The notes below the pieces were generated by a model. The model saw only the letters and a list, made by a program, of their open reading frames with translations. It did not search any database and was not told the DNA's origin. A program made the position numbers and the translations under genes. Below are positions 51,281-59,809 of a DNA stretch of 64,000 nt, in pieces (position 1 is the stretch's first letter; every line of letters begins with the position of its first letter). The stretch is from positions 1-64,000 of the forward strand of contig NZ_JACSET010000009.1 of NCBI RefSeq assembly GCF_014334325.1, read 5' to 3'. This DNA is from Treponema sp. Marseille-Q4130 (lineage in GTDB: Bacteria > Spirochaetota > Spirochaetia > Treponematales > Treponemataceae).

Positions 51281-52030
51281 TTAATAATACAGTTCGCTTT
51301 CAAAGCACGTCGCGTCTTTTTGTTTTCCGACAACGGTTATCTTTTTCGCCTCATCGTCAAAGGCTGCAAACATCGTTATCGTGTCGCCTTTTTTCGCTTC
51401 GTGCGAATAATTTATGCGGAAATCGGTAAAGGTTTTTCGCTGATACTCTTCCGGTAAACAGTCGATCGCGAACGCGCCGTAGCGGGAATTGTTCATGTGA
51501 CCGTTCGCGTCTATGTCCGACCAGCAGATGGGACGGCTCGCGCATTCGACGAGGTTTTCGGGGATCGCGATTTTTCCCGGCGCCATGCAATCGTGTTCTT
51601 CTTTTCGTACCGGTTCGGGACGCAGCGTAAAATCCTTCGTGCGGATGATGCGGTGCGATGCGTAATCGGCGACGAACCACGAACTCGAACCGCTTACGAG
51701 GGGCATGCCGTCTCGGTCTGCTATTTCGTATGCTCTCATGAGTTGCAGCGCTTCGGGTTTTTCTTCCCACGTGGCGATCGTGACGACGTCGTTTGCTTTC
51801 GGCATTTTATGAAAACGGAAAGCGATGCGCGAAAGGAGGATCGCATAATTTCGTTCGGCGAGAAACGTAAACGAAATGCCGCGCTCGTAGTAATCTTCGA
51901 TCGCCGTATCGGTCGTGAGCCGCAGCAGTTCTGAAAAATTGAGATTTGAAAGCATATTGCATTGACAAAAATGCAGCTTCATTTCGCTGTAAAAAGTTCC
52001 CTTATCGTCATAGCGTTGATGATAATCCAT
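51281..52030 (-). CDS. Acyl-ACP thioesterase (FatA/FatB type)
   Basis: This 249-residue double-hotdog thioesterase has DTAIEDYYERGISFTFLAERNY-type features (parts TTDTAIEDYYERG, FTFLAERNYAI) and WSDIDANGHMNNSRYG, which holds the catalytic Asp/Asn-His positions. It releases fatty acids from acyl carrier protein. The ATG at 52030 overlaps the hisF stop by one base (TAATG), and the pairing with his genes is not obviously functional. The longer frame to 52321 is inside hisF. Confidence 0.88.
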   Translation of the reverse strand: MDYHQRYDDKGTFYSEMKLHFCQCNMLSNLNFSELLRLTTDTAIEDYYERGISFTFLAERNYAILLSRIAFRFHKMPKANDVVTIATWEEKPEALQLMRAYEIADRDGMPLVSGSSSWFVADYASHRIIRTKDFTLRPEPVRKEEHDCMAPGKIAIPENLVECASRPICWSDIDANGHMNNSRYGAFAIDCLPEEYQRKTFTDFRINYSHEAKKGDTITMFAAFDDEAKKITVVGKQKDATCFESELYY

Positions 52031-52794
52031 TACAACCTCACCGGAATATGCTGTGCGTTGAGTTCCTGTTTGATGCGGGCGATCGTATAGTTTCCCGAAT
52101 GTACCATCGTTGCGATGAGCGCCGCGTCTGCTTTTCCTTCCGTAAACGCATCGGCGATGTGCTGCACGCATCCCGCTCCTCCCGAAGCGATGACCGGAAC
52201 GGAAACGCTTTCGGAAATCATGCGCGTGAGAGAAAGTTCGTAACCGTTTTGCACACCGTCGGTATCGATCGCATTTAAAACGATTTCGCCCGCTCCGAGT
52301 GAAACCGCTTTTTGCGCCCATTCTTTCGCATCCAAATTCGTCTGCGTCCTTCCGCCGTTGATGAATACGCGGTAGCCGCTCGGCATCGCTTCATCGCGCG
52401 AAGCATCCATGCCGAGGACGATACATTGATTTCCGAAAACGCGGGCGCCCTCTCGGATAAGGTCGGGATTTTTTACCGCTTGCGAATTGAGGCTCACTTT
52501 TTCCGCGCCTGCAAGGATTGTCGAGCGTATATCGTCGATCGTCGCGATGCCGCCTCCGACACAAAAGGGAATAAACACTTCGCGAGCGACGCGTGCGACG
52601 AGGTCGAGTATGGGGCCTCTCCCGTTTGCCGACGCCATGATATCGTAAAAGACGAGTTCGTCCACGCCTTGCCGCCAGTATTCTGCGGCCATCGCAACGG
52701 GGTCTCCGATATCGCGGTTGTTTTGAAATCTGATTCCTTTTGTCGTGCGTCCGTCTTTGACGTCGAGGCAGACGATGATCCTTTTTTTCAGCAT
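52030..52794 (-). CDS. hisF: Imidazole glycerol phosphate synthase subunit HisF
   Basis: This 254-residue cyclase subunit has KRIIVCLDVKDGRTTKG with the catalytic Asp11 equivalent, FCVGGGIATIDDI, VLGMDAS with the second catalytic Asp, and IASGGAG phosphate-binding loops. It makes IGP and AICAR from PRFAR using ammonia from HisH. It overlaps hisH by 7 nt. No other his genes are near, so this may feed histidine or purine metabolism from scattered loci. Confidence 0.94.
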   Translation of the reverse strand: MLKKRIIVCLDVKDGRTTKGIRFQNNRDIGDPVAMAAEYWRQGVDELVFYDIMASANGRGPILDLVARVAREVFIPFCVGGGIATIDDIRSTILAGAEKVSLNSQAVKNPDLIREGARVFGNQCIVLGMDASRDEAMPSGYRVFINGGRTQTNLDAKEWAQKAVSLGAGEIVLNAIDTDGVQNGYELSLTRMISESVSVPVIASGGAGCVQHIADAFTEGKADAALIATMVHSGNYTIARIKQELNAQHIPVRL

Positions 52795-53429
52795 ACCGCT
52801 TCTCCGCGGCAGTAATTTGCAAGGAGTTTAAGACCCTTCGATCCGGATTTTTCCGGATGAAATTGAAAAGCCGCGACGCTGCCGCTTTCGATGACTGCCG
52901 GAACGATGCCTCCGTAGTTCGTGTAAGCTTTGACGACGGAAGCATCCTCAGGCTGCATGACGTAAGAGTGCACGAAGTAAAAATCGGAATGCTCATCGAC
53001 ACCGGCAAAGAGGGGAGAAGAGCCGTTCGCATACGTCAAATCGTTCCATCCCATGTGCGGCACTTTGAGGCGAAGCGTTTCGTCGTGCGAGGCTTGCCAC
53101 AGCGATGAAAATTTAATAATTTTTCCTTTGACGAGACCGAGACAGGCGGTATCCCCCTCTTCGGAATAATCGAAGATGATCTGCGAGCCGAGACAAATGC
53201 CGAGAATGGGTTTTTTCGCACCGCTCCAATCTTTTAAAAACGAATCGAAGCCCGTGCGCGAAAGCTGTTCCATCGCATAAGCGGCTTCTCCGACTCCCGG
53301 AACGATGAGACGGCTGCAGTGCGCGAGTTCATTCGGGCGCTTGGAAACCGTAAACGGAAAGCCCAGCGATTCGAGGGCGTGCTCGACGCTTTTTATATTG
53401 CCTGCGTTGTAATCGACGATTCCGATCAT
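52788..53429 (-). CDS. hisH: Imidazole glycerol phosphate synthase subunit HisH
   Basis: This 213-residue glutamine amidotransferase has the nucleophile Cys in LGICLGSQ and His-Glu in FQFHPEKSG, with IVPGVGE as the oxyanion region. It starts MIGIVDYNAGN at 53429, 6 nt after a -10 box. The frame to 53492 crosses the promoter. Operon hisH-hisF-thioesterase. Confidence 0.94.
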   Translation of the reverse strand: MIGIVDYNAGNIKSVEHALESLGFPFTVSKRPNELAHCSRLIVPGVGEAAYAMEQLSRTGFDSFLKDWSGAKKPILGICLGSQIIFDYSEEGDTACLGLVKGKIIKFSSLWQASHDETLRLKVPHMGWNDLTYANGSSPLFAGVDEHSDFYFVHSYVMQPEDASVVKAYTNYGGIVPAVIESGSVAAFQFHPEKSGSKGLKLLANYCRGEAVC

Positions 53430-53435
53430 AGGAGC

Positions 53436-53464
53436 ATAGTAGTATGAACGGCGGATTTTGTAAA
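53436..53464 (-). promoter_or_regulatory. Leaderless-type promoter of hisH-hisF
   Basis: On the minus strand TTTACA (53464-53459), a 17-nt spacer, TACTAT (53441-53436), then 6 nt to the ATG at 53429. Confidence 0.5.
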
Positions 53465-53521
53465 TTACCTTGACACCGATCAAAAGCAGCACGCGAAGCG
53501 GTCGAAAGTTTTGACATTACC

Positions 53522-53550
53522 TTGACAAAAAACGTATGCGGGGGAATAGT
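53522..53550 (+). promoter_or_regulatory. Promoter of the 53571 methyltransferase gene
   Basis: TTGACA (53522-53527), a 17-nt spacer and AATAGT (53545-53550). The leader contains GCGAGG 7 nt before the ATG. This gene is normally leadered, unlike several others here. Confidence 0.5.
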
Positions 53551-53570
53551 ATATCAAGCGAGGTTGCCGT

Positions 53571-54173
53571 ATGTTTTGGGATCGTGTAGCGGGAGTATAT
53601 GATATTTTTGCGAACGTTATCAACGTAAAGGTGCACCGCGAGCTGTGCGAAAAAGTCGCCGCCCTCATCGCTGCCGATGACGAAGTGTTGGAATGCGCCT
53701 GCGGTACGGGCATGTTGAGCGCGCACATCGCACCCGAGTGCAAATCGCTCGTTGCGACGGATTTTTCTTCCGGTATGCTGAAAAGGGCGCGCGCAAAGTG
53801 CCGGAAGTATGCGAACGTCGAATTCAAGCTTGCAAATATTTCAGCGCTCGATTTCGCGGACAATACTTTCGACGTTGTCGTTGCGGGAAATGTCATACAT
53901 CTTTTGGATGAACCGGAGGCGGCGCTGGGCGAGCTGAACCGGGTCTGCAAAACCGGCGGAAAGTTGATAATTCCGACATATATGAATAAGCGTGCGCTCG
54001 ACGGCACGAGCGGATTTATAAAAGCGCTCGGAAAAGCGGGCGCGGATTTTAAAAAGCAGTTTACGTTTTCATCTTATAAACGCTTTTTCGCCGACGCGGG
54101 TTATACCGATGCGGCATACACTATGATCGAAGGGCGAGTTCCGTGTGCGATTGCAGTGCTCCAAAAACGTTAG
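53571..54173 (+). CDS. Class I SAM-dependent methyltransferase
   Basis: This 200-residue Methyltransf_11-type enzyme has motif I VLECACGTGMLSAHI near residue 40, ATDFSSGML, then FDVVVAGNVIHLLDEPEAAL and GGKLIIPTYM. The substrate is unknown; small cytosolic enzymes of this kind often act on metalloids or quinones. GCGAGG precedes the ATG. Confidence 0.82.
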   Translation: MFWDRVAGVYDIFANVINVKVHRELCEKVAALIAADDEVLECACGTGMLSAHIAPECKSLVATDFSSGMLKRARAKCRKYANVEFKLANISALDFADNTFDVVVAGNVIHLLDEPEAALGELNRVCKTGGKLIIPTYMNKRALDGTSGFIKALGKAGADFKKQFTFSSYKRFFADAGYTDAAYTMIEGRVPCAIAVLQKR

Positions 54174-54266
54174 GCAAAGCGTCGCCGTTATAAAACAGTA
54201 AGCGCGGCAGGTATTGCGAAAATCGATTTCGGACGCGATATTTTCGGTTTTGCTTTTATAAGATTT

Positions 54267-55163
54267 TTAAAACAGCTCTTTCATTAGGCAAAAATTGTCG
54301 TACATCTTTTGCCAGCGCGGATTATTTTGATGCGGAACGCAGTCTTCCTGCCAGCACCACCAAAAATATCCGCCGACATAGCGGTCGTTATACGGAGTCA
54401 TGAGGTAATATGCATCGGCTCGTTTGTTAAAATTGGTTCCCGCCTTGTGCGCAGATGCAAAGCCGCATTCGCCGAAGGCGAGCAGCGAATTGGGAAAAAG
54501 CCGGTACAGGTTTTCGAATACGGTGTTCCAGTCTTCGTGTTCGCCGTCGTTATCTTCGTCGTAATAGCTGACAAGCACGTAATCGAGCGCAGCTTTCATA
54601 TCCGCGGGAACGTACTTTGCAAGCCACGCTTCCATCGTCATGCTCTGATCGCCCTGCTTGAACATATATGCCGTAAGCGCCGTCTTATATCCGCGCGAAT
54701 GCAAATATGCCCACGCCGCGTAGACTTTTTGCGCATTCAATGCGTTCGTACCGCCGAGCCATCCTTCACCGTTGATTTCGTTGCCGACTTCCCAAATATC
54801 GACATACGGAGCGAGGTGCAAAGCGCAGTCGGCAAAACGCGCGCTATACGCTTTGACGGTTTTATAGCGTTTCATATCTTCGGAATCGCAGGGACATAAC
54901 ATGATGTATGCGACTTCGTGCAGTCGGGAAAGAAGCGGAATAAAATCTGCCGGCTTTATATCGGCATCGACGACGACGCGTGCGGCGGGTTTTACGGGAA
55001 GCGCCCGTACGGCATCCGTAACGGCATCGATTGAAGAGGATGAAAGCGCATCGAGCGTTATGCCGTACAGCGGCGCGGATTTTTTTTGCAGCTCCTCTGC
55101 GGCTGTCGGATAAGCGCAAAGGCTTAGCGCCGCGATAATCGAAAACAGCGTATGTCGTATCAT
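54267..55163 (-). CDS. Exported glycoside-hydrolase-like TIM-barrel protein
   Basis: This 298-residue protein has a signal peptide (SIIAALSLCAYPTAA). DIWEVGNEINGEGW holds the acid/base Glu and LLAFGECGF the nucleophile Glu of a clan GH-A (GH5/GH53-like) active site. The Trp-rich YFWWCWQEDCVP end is usual in such barrels. It probably acts on a polysaccharide in the periplasm. The exact family is uncertain. It is divergent from the nitrogenase-like operon. Confidence 0.75.
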   Translation of the reverse strand: MIRHTLFSIIAALSLCAYPTAAEELQKKSAPLYGITLDALSSSSIDAVTDAVRALPVKPAARVVVDADIKPADFIPLLSRLHEVAYIMLCPCDSEDMKRYKTVKAYSARFADCALHLAPYVDIWEVGNEINGEGWLGGTNALNAQKVYAAWAYLHSRGYKTALTAYMFKQGDQSMTMEAWLAKYVPADMKAALDYVLVSYYDEDNDGEHEDWNTVFENLYRLFPNSLLAFGECGFASAHKAGTNFNKRADAYYLMTPYNDRYVGGYFWWCWQEDCVPHQNNPRWQKMYDNFCLMKELF

Positions 55164-55256
55164 AATTTTCCGCCCTAATTAAAAAAAATAGTACGGATAA
55201 AAGATACAAGAACAATCATCATCTGTACAATCATACATCAGCAAGCAATCATCGGC

Positions 55257-55285
55257 TTGACAGGATCGGCGGAAAAGAATATCGT
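55257..55285 (+). promoter_or_regulatory. Promoter of the nitrogenase-like operon
   Basis: A perfect TTGACA (55257-55262), a 17-nt spacer and TATCGT (55280-55285). The expected start of transcription is near 55292, inside the palindrome at 55285-55298. Confidence 0.65.
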
Positions 55286-55298
55286 TAGCAACTGCTAA
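55285..55298. promoter_or_regulatory. Operator candidate over the nitrogenase-like operon start
   Basis: TTAGC-AACT-GCTAA is a perfect inverted repeat that overlaps the end of the -10 box and the transcription start. Its TTAGC/GCTAA arms resemble sites of DtxR/TroR-type metal-dependent repressors; that identification is by likeness only. Confidence 0.45.
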
Positions 55299-55323
55299 TT
55301 ATTTACACTGGTGGAGTATGTTC

Positions 55324-56106
55324 ATGAGAAGAATTGCAATTTACGGAAAAGGCGGTATCGGAAAATCGACGACAACGTCGAATCTGTCTGCCGCGCTGAG
55401 TACGATGGGATATAAAGTGATGCAGATCGGCTGCGATCCGAAATCCGATTCCGTAAAAAACCTTATGGGCGGAAAAAAGATCGTGACGGTACTCGATCGG
55501 CTGCGCGAAGACGAAGAAGCCGAACTGCACCTTGACGATATCGTGTTTAAGGGCTTTAACGGCATTCTGTGTGTGGAAGCGGGAGGACCCACTCCGGGCA
55601 TCGGCTGCGCGGGACGTGGCATCATCACCGCATTCGATAAATTGGAAGAACTCGGAGCGTATACGACATACCGGCCGGATATCGTATTTTACGACGTTCT
55701 CGGAGATGTCGTATGCGGCGGCTTTGCGATGCCGATCCGAAACGGCTATGCGCGCGACGTGTTTATCGTTACCTCAGGCGAGATGATGTCGCTGTATGCG
55801 GCTTCGAACATCGCACACGCTATTTCGAATTTCGGCTCTCGCGGTTATGCACGGTATTCCGGCGTCATCCTCAATTCGCGTAACGTTGAAAACGAACTCG
55901 AAACCGTAAACGAAGCGCTGAAAGAAATCGGCGGCAGTGTCGTTTCCGTCATTCCGCGCGACGGCGTCGTACAGCAAGCCGAAGATCAGGGCAAGACGGT
56001 GATCGAAGCCTTTCCGGAATCGCATCAGGCCGATTGTTATCGAAAGCTCGCCGAAGAAATCCTTGCGCGAAGTGAAGACGTCGCTCTTGAAAACGGAGTC
56101 GCGTAA
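55324..56106 (+). CDS. NifH-like Fe protein (nitrogenase-like reductase component)
   Basis: This 260-residue protein of the NifH/BchL/CfbC superfamily has P-loop GKGGIGKST (residues 8-16), GCDPKSDS switch region, and the two cysteines that bind a bridging [4Fe-4S] cluster: Cys95 in [10 protein letters not shown] and Cys131 in [11 protein letters not shown]. The Arg in CAGRG is kept. It would hydrolyse ATP and pass low-potential electrons to the next two proteins. The second ATG (55324) has GGAG at proper spacing; the ATG at 55318 is too close. The stop overlaps the next start (TAATG). It is not true NifH by context, since no nifENB or other nif genes are present. Confidence 0.9.
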   Translation: MRRIAIYGKGGIGKSTTTSNLSAALSTMGYKVMQIGCDPKSDSVKNLMGGKKIVTVLDRLREDEEAELHLDDIVFKGFNGILCVEAGGPTPGIGCAGRGIITAFDKLEELGAYTTYRPDIVFYDVLGDVVCGGFAMPIRNGYARDVFIVTSGEMMSLYAASNIAHAISNFGSRGYARYSGVILNSRNVENELETVNEALKEIGGSVVSVIPRDGVVQQAEDQGKTVIEAFPESHQADCYRKLAEEILARSEDVALENGVA

Positions 56107-57392
56107 TGGAGTGCCGTTCAGCCTGTTTTACGACGACGCTGCACTACGAATCCCCCGCTCACGGCGGCTGGGGCGTCATCCGCGTCGCCGCCCTCGTACC
56201 GGAAGTGTATATGCTTTTCGTTTCTCCCTTCGCCTGCGGCAGACACGGCGCGCTCGGAGGAATCATCAACGGTGTAAAGGATAAAGTATCCTATCTTTTT
56301 ATCGGCGAAAAAGAGATCGTCTCCGGCGATTACGAAGCACAGGTTTTCAGCGCAATCGAAGAACTTTTTGCGTTTTTGAAAAAAAAGCCGCGCGTGTTGT
56401 TTTTATTCGTGTCCTGTCTTGACGATATGCTCGGCACCGATCATGCGGCGCTCGATGAAAAACTTGAGCAAACATATCCGGACGTCCTTTTCCGTTCCTG
56501 CCACATGAATCCGATTCAATCGGATACGCCGCTTCCGCCGCTCGTGTCGCTGAATCGAAATATGTACAGTCTGCTCTCTTCTCCCGACGGAAAAGAAGCC
56601 GAACACTTTAAAAACTATGTAAATCTCATCGGAAACAATGTGCTTCCGGTAGCCGGTTCCGAACTCTACCGCATCATGGGCGACAACGGTATCCGCGTAC
56701 GCCATATAAGCGAATGCAAAACATTCGACGAATACTATGCGATGCGGACGAGCGGTATGAATATCGTACTCTCTCCCGCCGCGGCTTTTGCCGCCCGCGA
56801 TATGGAAAAAAATCCGGGCATTCCGTATTTTTTGTCGTACGTCACCTACGATCCCGACGGCATAAAAGATATGTACGGAGAGCTCGCGAAAAAACTTTCC
56901 GATGCGGGTATGAACGTATCGTTTGACATCGAGCGCGATTATGAAAATGCAAAAGCATCTCTCCGTGAAACCGCGGCTTTTTTAGACGGTACGCCCGTCG
57001 CGATCGATTTTCAAGCGGTAAAGCAGCCGTGTGCGCTCGCGAAGACGCTCATCTCTTACGGGTTTACGGTAAAGCTGCTCGCCGTCGATAAAATCCTTCC
57101 GTTTGAAAAAGAAAGTTTCGAGTGGCTTAAAACGCACGCTCCTCATTTGGAAATTGCAAGTCCGCTGCATCACGACTCTCCGAAATTCGCGTACCGATCG
57201 TACTCCGACTGTTTGTGCATCGGTTTCGACTGCGGCTATATGACCGGATCGGAAAAGGTCGTCAACATCATGGACGACGAGGGCAATTTCGGTTTTTCAG
57301 GCGTCGTCCGCCTTATGGAAATGATGCGGAGCGCAAATGCCCGCCGAGCCGATGTCGCCGAAATGATCAGGGAGGCAAAGCTTATTATATGA
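56106..57392 (+). CDS. Nitrogenase component 1-like subunit A (NifD/K family)
   Basis: This 428-residue protein of the oxidoreductase/nitrogenase component 1 family is shorter than NifD or NifK. Cys44 in SPFACGRHG aligns with the HGPxGC cysteine, and Cys104 in FVSCLDDMLGTD with the TCxxxxIGDD cysteine. The first P-cluster cysteine of NifD is not seen, and neither are the FeMo-cofactor ligands. With subunit B it probably forms the heterodimer that holds a simple Fe-S cluster and the substrate site. It overlaps subunit B by 4 nt. No characterised subfamily could be assigned. Confidence 0.82.
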   Translation: MECRSACFTTTLHYESPAHGGWGVIRVAALVPEVYMLFVSPFACGRHGALGGIINGVKDKVSYLFIGEKEIVSGDYEAQVFSAIEELFAFLKKKPRVLFLFVSCLDDMLGTDHAALDEKLEQTYPDVLFRSCHMNPIQSDTPLPPLVSLNRNMYSLLSSPDGKEAEHFKNYVNLIGNNVLPVAGSELYRIMGDNGIRVRHISECKTFDEYYAMRTSGMNIVLSPAAAFAARDMEKNPGIPYFLSYVTYDPDGIKDMYGELAKKLSDAGMNVSFDIERDYENAKASLRETAAFLDGTPVAIDFQAVKQPCALAKTLISYGFTVKLLAVDKILPFEKESFEWLKTHAPHLEIASPLHHDSPKFAYRSYSDCLCIGFDCGYMTGSEKVVNIMDDEGNFGFSGVVRLMEMMRSANARRADVAEMIREAKLII

Positions 57393-58579
57393 ATAATTTG
57401 TGTTTGGTTTTGCCGCCCTTCGCGCCCGATTATTCGGGAGTCGCTTCTTCGCTCTTTGAGCTCGGAGGTATGATCGTTATCCACGATGCGTCCGGCTGCA
57501 CGGGAAATTATTTGGGATACGATGAACCTCGCTGGATGAATTCGAAATCGATCGTGTTTTGCTCGGGGCTGCGCCATATGGACGCGGTACTCGGAAACGA
57601 TAAAAAACTTGTCAAACGGATGATTGAAGCCGCCGAAAGTTTACAACCCGCTTTTATCGCGCTGCTCGGAAGTCCCGTTCCCATGGTCATCGGTACGGAT
57701 TACGACGGCATCGCTTCGGAAGTGGAAAAAGCGACGGGGATCCCGTCGTTCGGCTTCGACACGAAGGGTACGGTGTTTTACGATAAAGGCGTCTCCATGG
57801 GGACGATCGCGCTTTTAAAGCGTTTCGCTCCGGCTTCAAAGCGCTGTGAAAAGCAAAACAATGCGATCAATCTCCTCGGCTTGACGCCGCTCGATTTCGG
57901 CAACAGCGGAAACGCAGAAGCTGTACGCGCCCTGTTTGAAAAAAGCGGTATTGAAATCATTGCAAGCCTTTCGATGGGACTTTCGCTCGACGATTTGAAA
58001 CGCAGCCCCTCTGCGGCCTTGAACGTCGCGCTTTCGTATGCGGGGATCGAAATCGCAAAATATATGGAAAGGGTGTATCGCATTCCCTACATTGCGGGCG
58101 TTCCGCTCGGAGACGGAAAGGCGATGCTTACGGCCGTACGGCGCTTTCTTTCCGGCGAAAAAAGCGATTCGGGGAGCGTATGGGAAATCGCTTCGAAAGC
58201 GAATGCGGCGCAAACCTCGCACAAACGGATTTTGATTGCGGGAGAGCAGGTTACGGCATGTTCGATTCGAAACGAACTCAGGCGTATTTCTCGAACGGCG
58301 GACATAGAAGCGGCATACCTTTTCAATTCGTTTCCGGAATACGCCGAAACATGCGATCATAAAGCCGTGTGCGAACGGGAACTCATGGATCTTGTAAACG
58401 GCGGTTCGTACACCGATATCGTAGCCGATCCGCTTGTCGGAGAATTGATAAAAGATTCTTCCGTCAGGTTTCACGGTTTGCCGCACGTAGCCGTTTCGAG
58501 CAAAGTGTGCTGGGACGACACGAAGTGCGTCATAGGCGATGACATGACGCGCTTTCTTTTTGAAATCGCCGAAGGATGA
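57389..58579 (+). CDS. Nitrogenase component 1-like subunit B (NifK/BchB-like)
   Basis: This 396-residue second component-1 protein has Cys37 in VIHDASGCTGNYLGYDEPRW, matching the HGxxGC region, Cys58 in FCSGLRHMDAVLG, which corresponds to the SxxLxExDAVFGG segment, and ALLGSPVPMVIGTD, where the third canonical cysteine is Ser95. Later parts carry GDGKAMLTAVRRFL and a C-terminal Rossmann-like domain (RILIAGEQVTACSIRNEL, DIVADPLVGELI). The ATG at 57389 overlaps the subunit A stop; the longer frame to 57215 lies inside that gene. Confidence 0.82.
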   Translation: MNNLCLVLPPFAPDYSGVASSLFELGGMIVIHDASGCTGNYLGYDEPRWMNSKSIVFCSGLRHMDAVLGNDKKLVKRMIEAAESLQPAFIALLGSPVPMVIGTDYDGIASEVEKATGIPSFGFDTKGTVFYDKGVSMGTIALLKRFAPASKRCEKQNNAINLLGLTPLDFGNSGNAEAVRALFEKSGIEIIASLSMGLSLDDLKRSPSAALNVALSYAGIEIAKYMERVYRIPYIAGVPLGDGKAMLTAVRRFLSGEKSDSGSVWEIASKANAAQTSHKRILIAGEQVTACSIRNELRRISRTADIEAAYLFNSFPEYAETCDHKAVCERELMDLVNGGSYTDIVADPLVGELIKDSSVRFHGLPHVAVSSKVCWDDTKCVIGDDMTRFLFEIAEG

Positions 58580-58597
58580 TCGGTAATCGGTGAAGAG

Positions 58598-58696
58598 AAA
58601 ATTATTAATTGTTAATGGGTAATTGATAATTTTACGGTAGAGAGCATTATCGGTTTTTATTTTTGAGTAAACTGAGAATTGATACATAAAATCAAT
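58598..58696 (+). promoter_or_regulatory. Gap with hairpin and palindrome before the first SBP gene
   Basis: AAAATTATTAATT (58598-58610) and AATTGATAATTTT (58621-58633) form a hairpin. Further on, ATTGAT-ACATAAA-ATCAAT (58678-58696) is a perfect palindrome just before AGGAGG. TTGAGT with a 17-nt spacer and ATAAAA near 58686 could be an internal promoter. The importer genes may thus be separately controlled. Confidence 0.4.
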
Positions 58697-58706
58697 AGGA
58701 GGATAT

Positions 58707-59789
58707 ATGAAAAAGATGATCATAAAAGTCTGTGCCGTACTCTGTCTCTTTACGGCATCGCGTGCTTTTGCCGCGCCGAAAACGCATACCGTTGTCGACC
58801 ACGCGGGCAATACCGTTGAAGTACCGAATAAAATCAACAGAATTGTTATCGCAAGTCTCTATCCGCTGCCTTCGGTCTATTGTCTGTATGCGGATTCCGC
58901 AAAAAAACTCGTCGGAATTCCTGCCAGTTCCATGGCGGCTGCAAAAGCATCGTTTCTTGTAAAAGCGTATCCCGAAATTGCAAACGCGAAGACGGGATTC
59001 GAAAAGGGCGGCGTCATCAACGCGGAAGAATTAATGGCGCTCAAACCCGATGTCATTTTTTACAATGCCGGAGCGAAATCGTCAAAAGCGATTTTCGATA
59101 AAACGGGAATCCCCGCCGTCGGCTTTTCAACGTCGATTGCGAAGTTCAATACGATCGAAACCTATGCGGCGTGGATCGATCTTTTGGCAAAAGTGCTCGG
59201 TGAAACGGATCGTTCGAAAAAGCTTATCGAGTACGGAAGAAAAATCGAACGCGACGTCAAAGCGCGTATCGCTTCGATCCCCGAAGAAAAAAAGCCGAGT
59301 GCGATGATCATCTATTCGTACGATAACGGAAAGATTACGACCTACGGAAAAAAGATGTTTCCTGAATATTGGATTACGACGGCAGGCGGGATCAATGCTG
59401 CGAAGTCGGAAGGCGGAGTGGTGGAACTCAATATGGAACAGATTTACGCATGGAATCCCGATATCGTGATTTTAACAAATTTCAATACCAAACTTCCCGA
59501 AGATTTCGACGACGGCATTGTCGACGGCAACGACTGGTCGAGCGTGAGCGCTGTACAAAAAAAACAAGTGTATAAATTTCCGCTCGGCATGTACCGCTGG
59601 TGTCCGCCGTCGTCCGATTCGCCGCTTTCGCTCGTATTCCTTGCAAAGACGATCCAGCCGAAATTATTTGAAGACTACGACCTCGATAAAATCATCGTCG
59701 ATTATTATAAGGATTTCTACGGAATAACGCTCACTTCCGGCGACCTCCATACGATTTATCATCCGTCGAGATCCGCCGCAGGTTTGTAA
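58707..59789 (+). CDS. Periplasmic binding protein, FecB/BtuF type (soluble)
   Basis: This 360-residue substrate-binding protein of the iron-complex/B12 (PeripBP_2) class has a cleavable signal peptide ending in SRAFA-APK and no lipobox. VVDHAGNTVEVPNKINRIVI opens the domain. NMEQIYAWNPDIVIL is the conserved C-lobe entry, and PLGMYRWCPPSSDSPL the family end motif. It presents a metal complex to the adjacent FecCD-type permease. AGGAGG precedes the ATG. It is paralogous to the lipoprotein at 61693. Confidence 0.88.
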   Translation: MKKMIIKVCAVLCLFTASRAFAAPKTHTVVDHAGNTVEVPNKINRIVIASLYPLPSVYCLYADSAKKLVGIPASSMAAAKASFLVKAYPEIANAKTGFEKGGVINAEELMALKPDVIFYNAGAKSSKAIFDKTGIPAVGFSTSIAKFNTIETYAAWIDLLAKVLGETDRSKKLIEYGRKIERDVKARIASIPEEKKPSAMIIYSYDNGKITTYGKKMFPEYWITTAGGINAAKSEGGVVELNMEQIYAWNPDIVILTNFNTKLPEDFDDGIVDGNDWSSVSAVQKKQVYKFPLGMYRWCPPSSDSPLSLVFLAKTIQPKLFEDYDLDKIIVDYYKDFYGITLTSGDLHTIYHPSRSAAGL

Positions 59790-59809
59790 ACGAAAAGGAA
59801 AACGCAATT

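Noticed and set aside
52030-53429. hisHF as a surface-sugar amidotransferase pair
   Set aside because: HisF keeps CLDVKDGR and the normal phosphate-binding loops and looks like the histidine enzyme; no sugar-nucleotide genes are adjacent.
55164-55323. Cobalamin riboswitch before the nitrogenase-like operon
   Set aside because: The expected leader from the promoter at 55257-55285 is only about 30 nt and no B12-box-like core is visible.
55324-58579. True nitrogenase (nifHDK)
   Set aside because: The component-1 subunits are too short, lack FeMo-cofactor ligands and some P-cluster cysteines, and no nifE, nifN or nifB is present.
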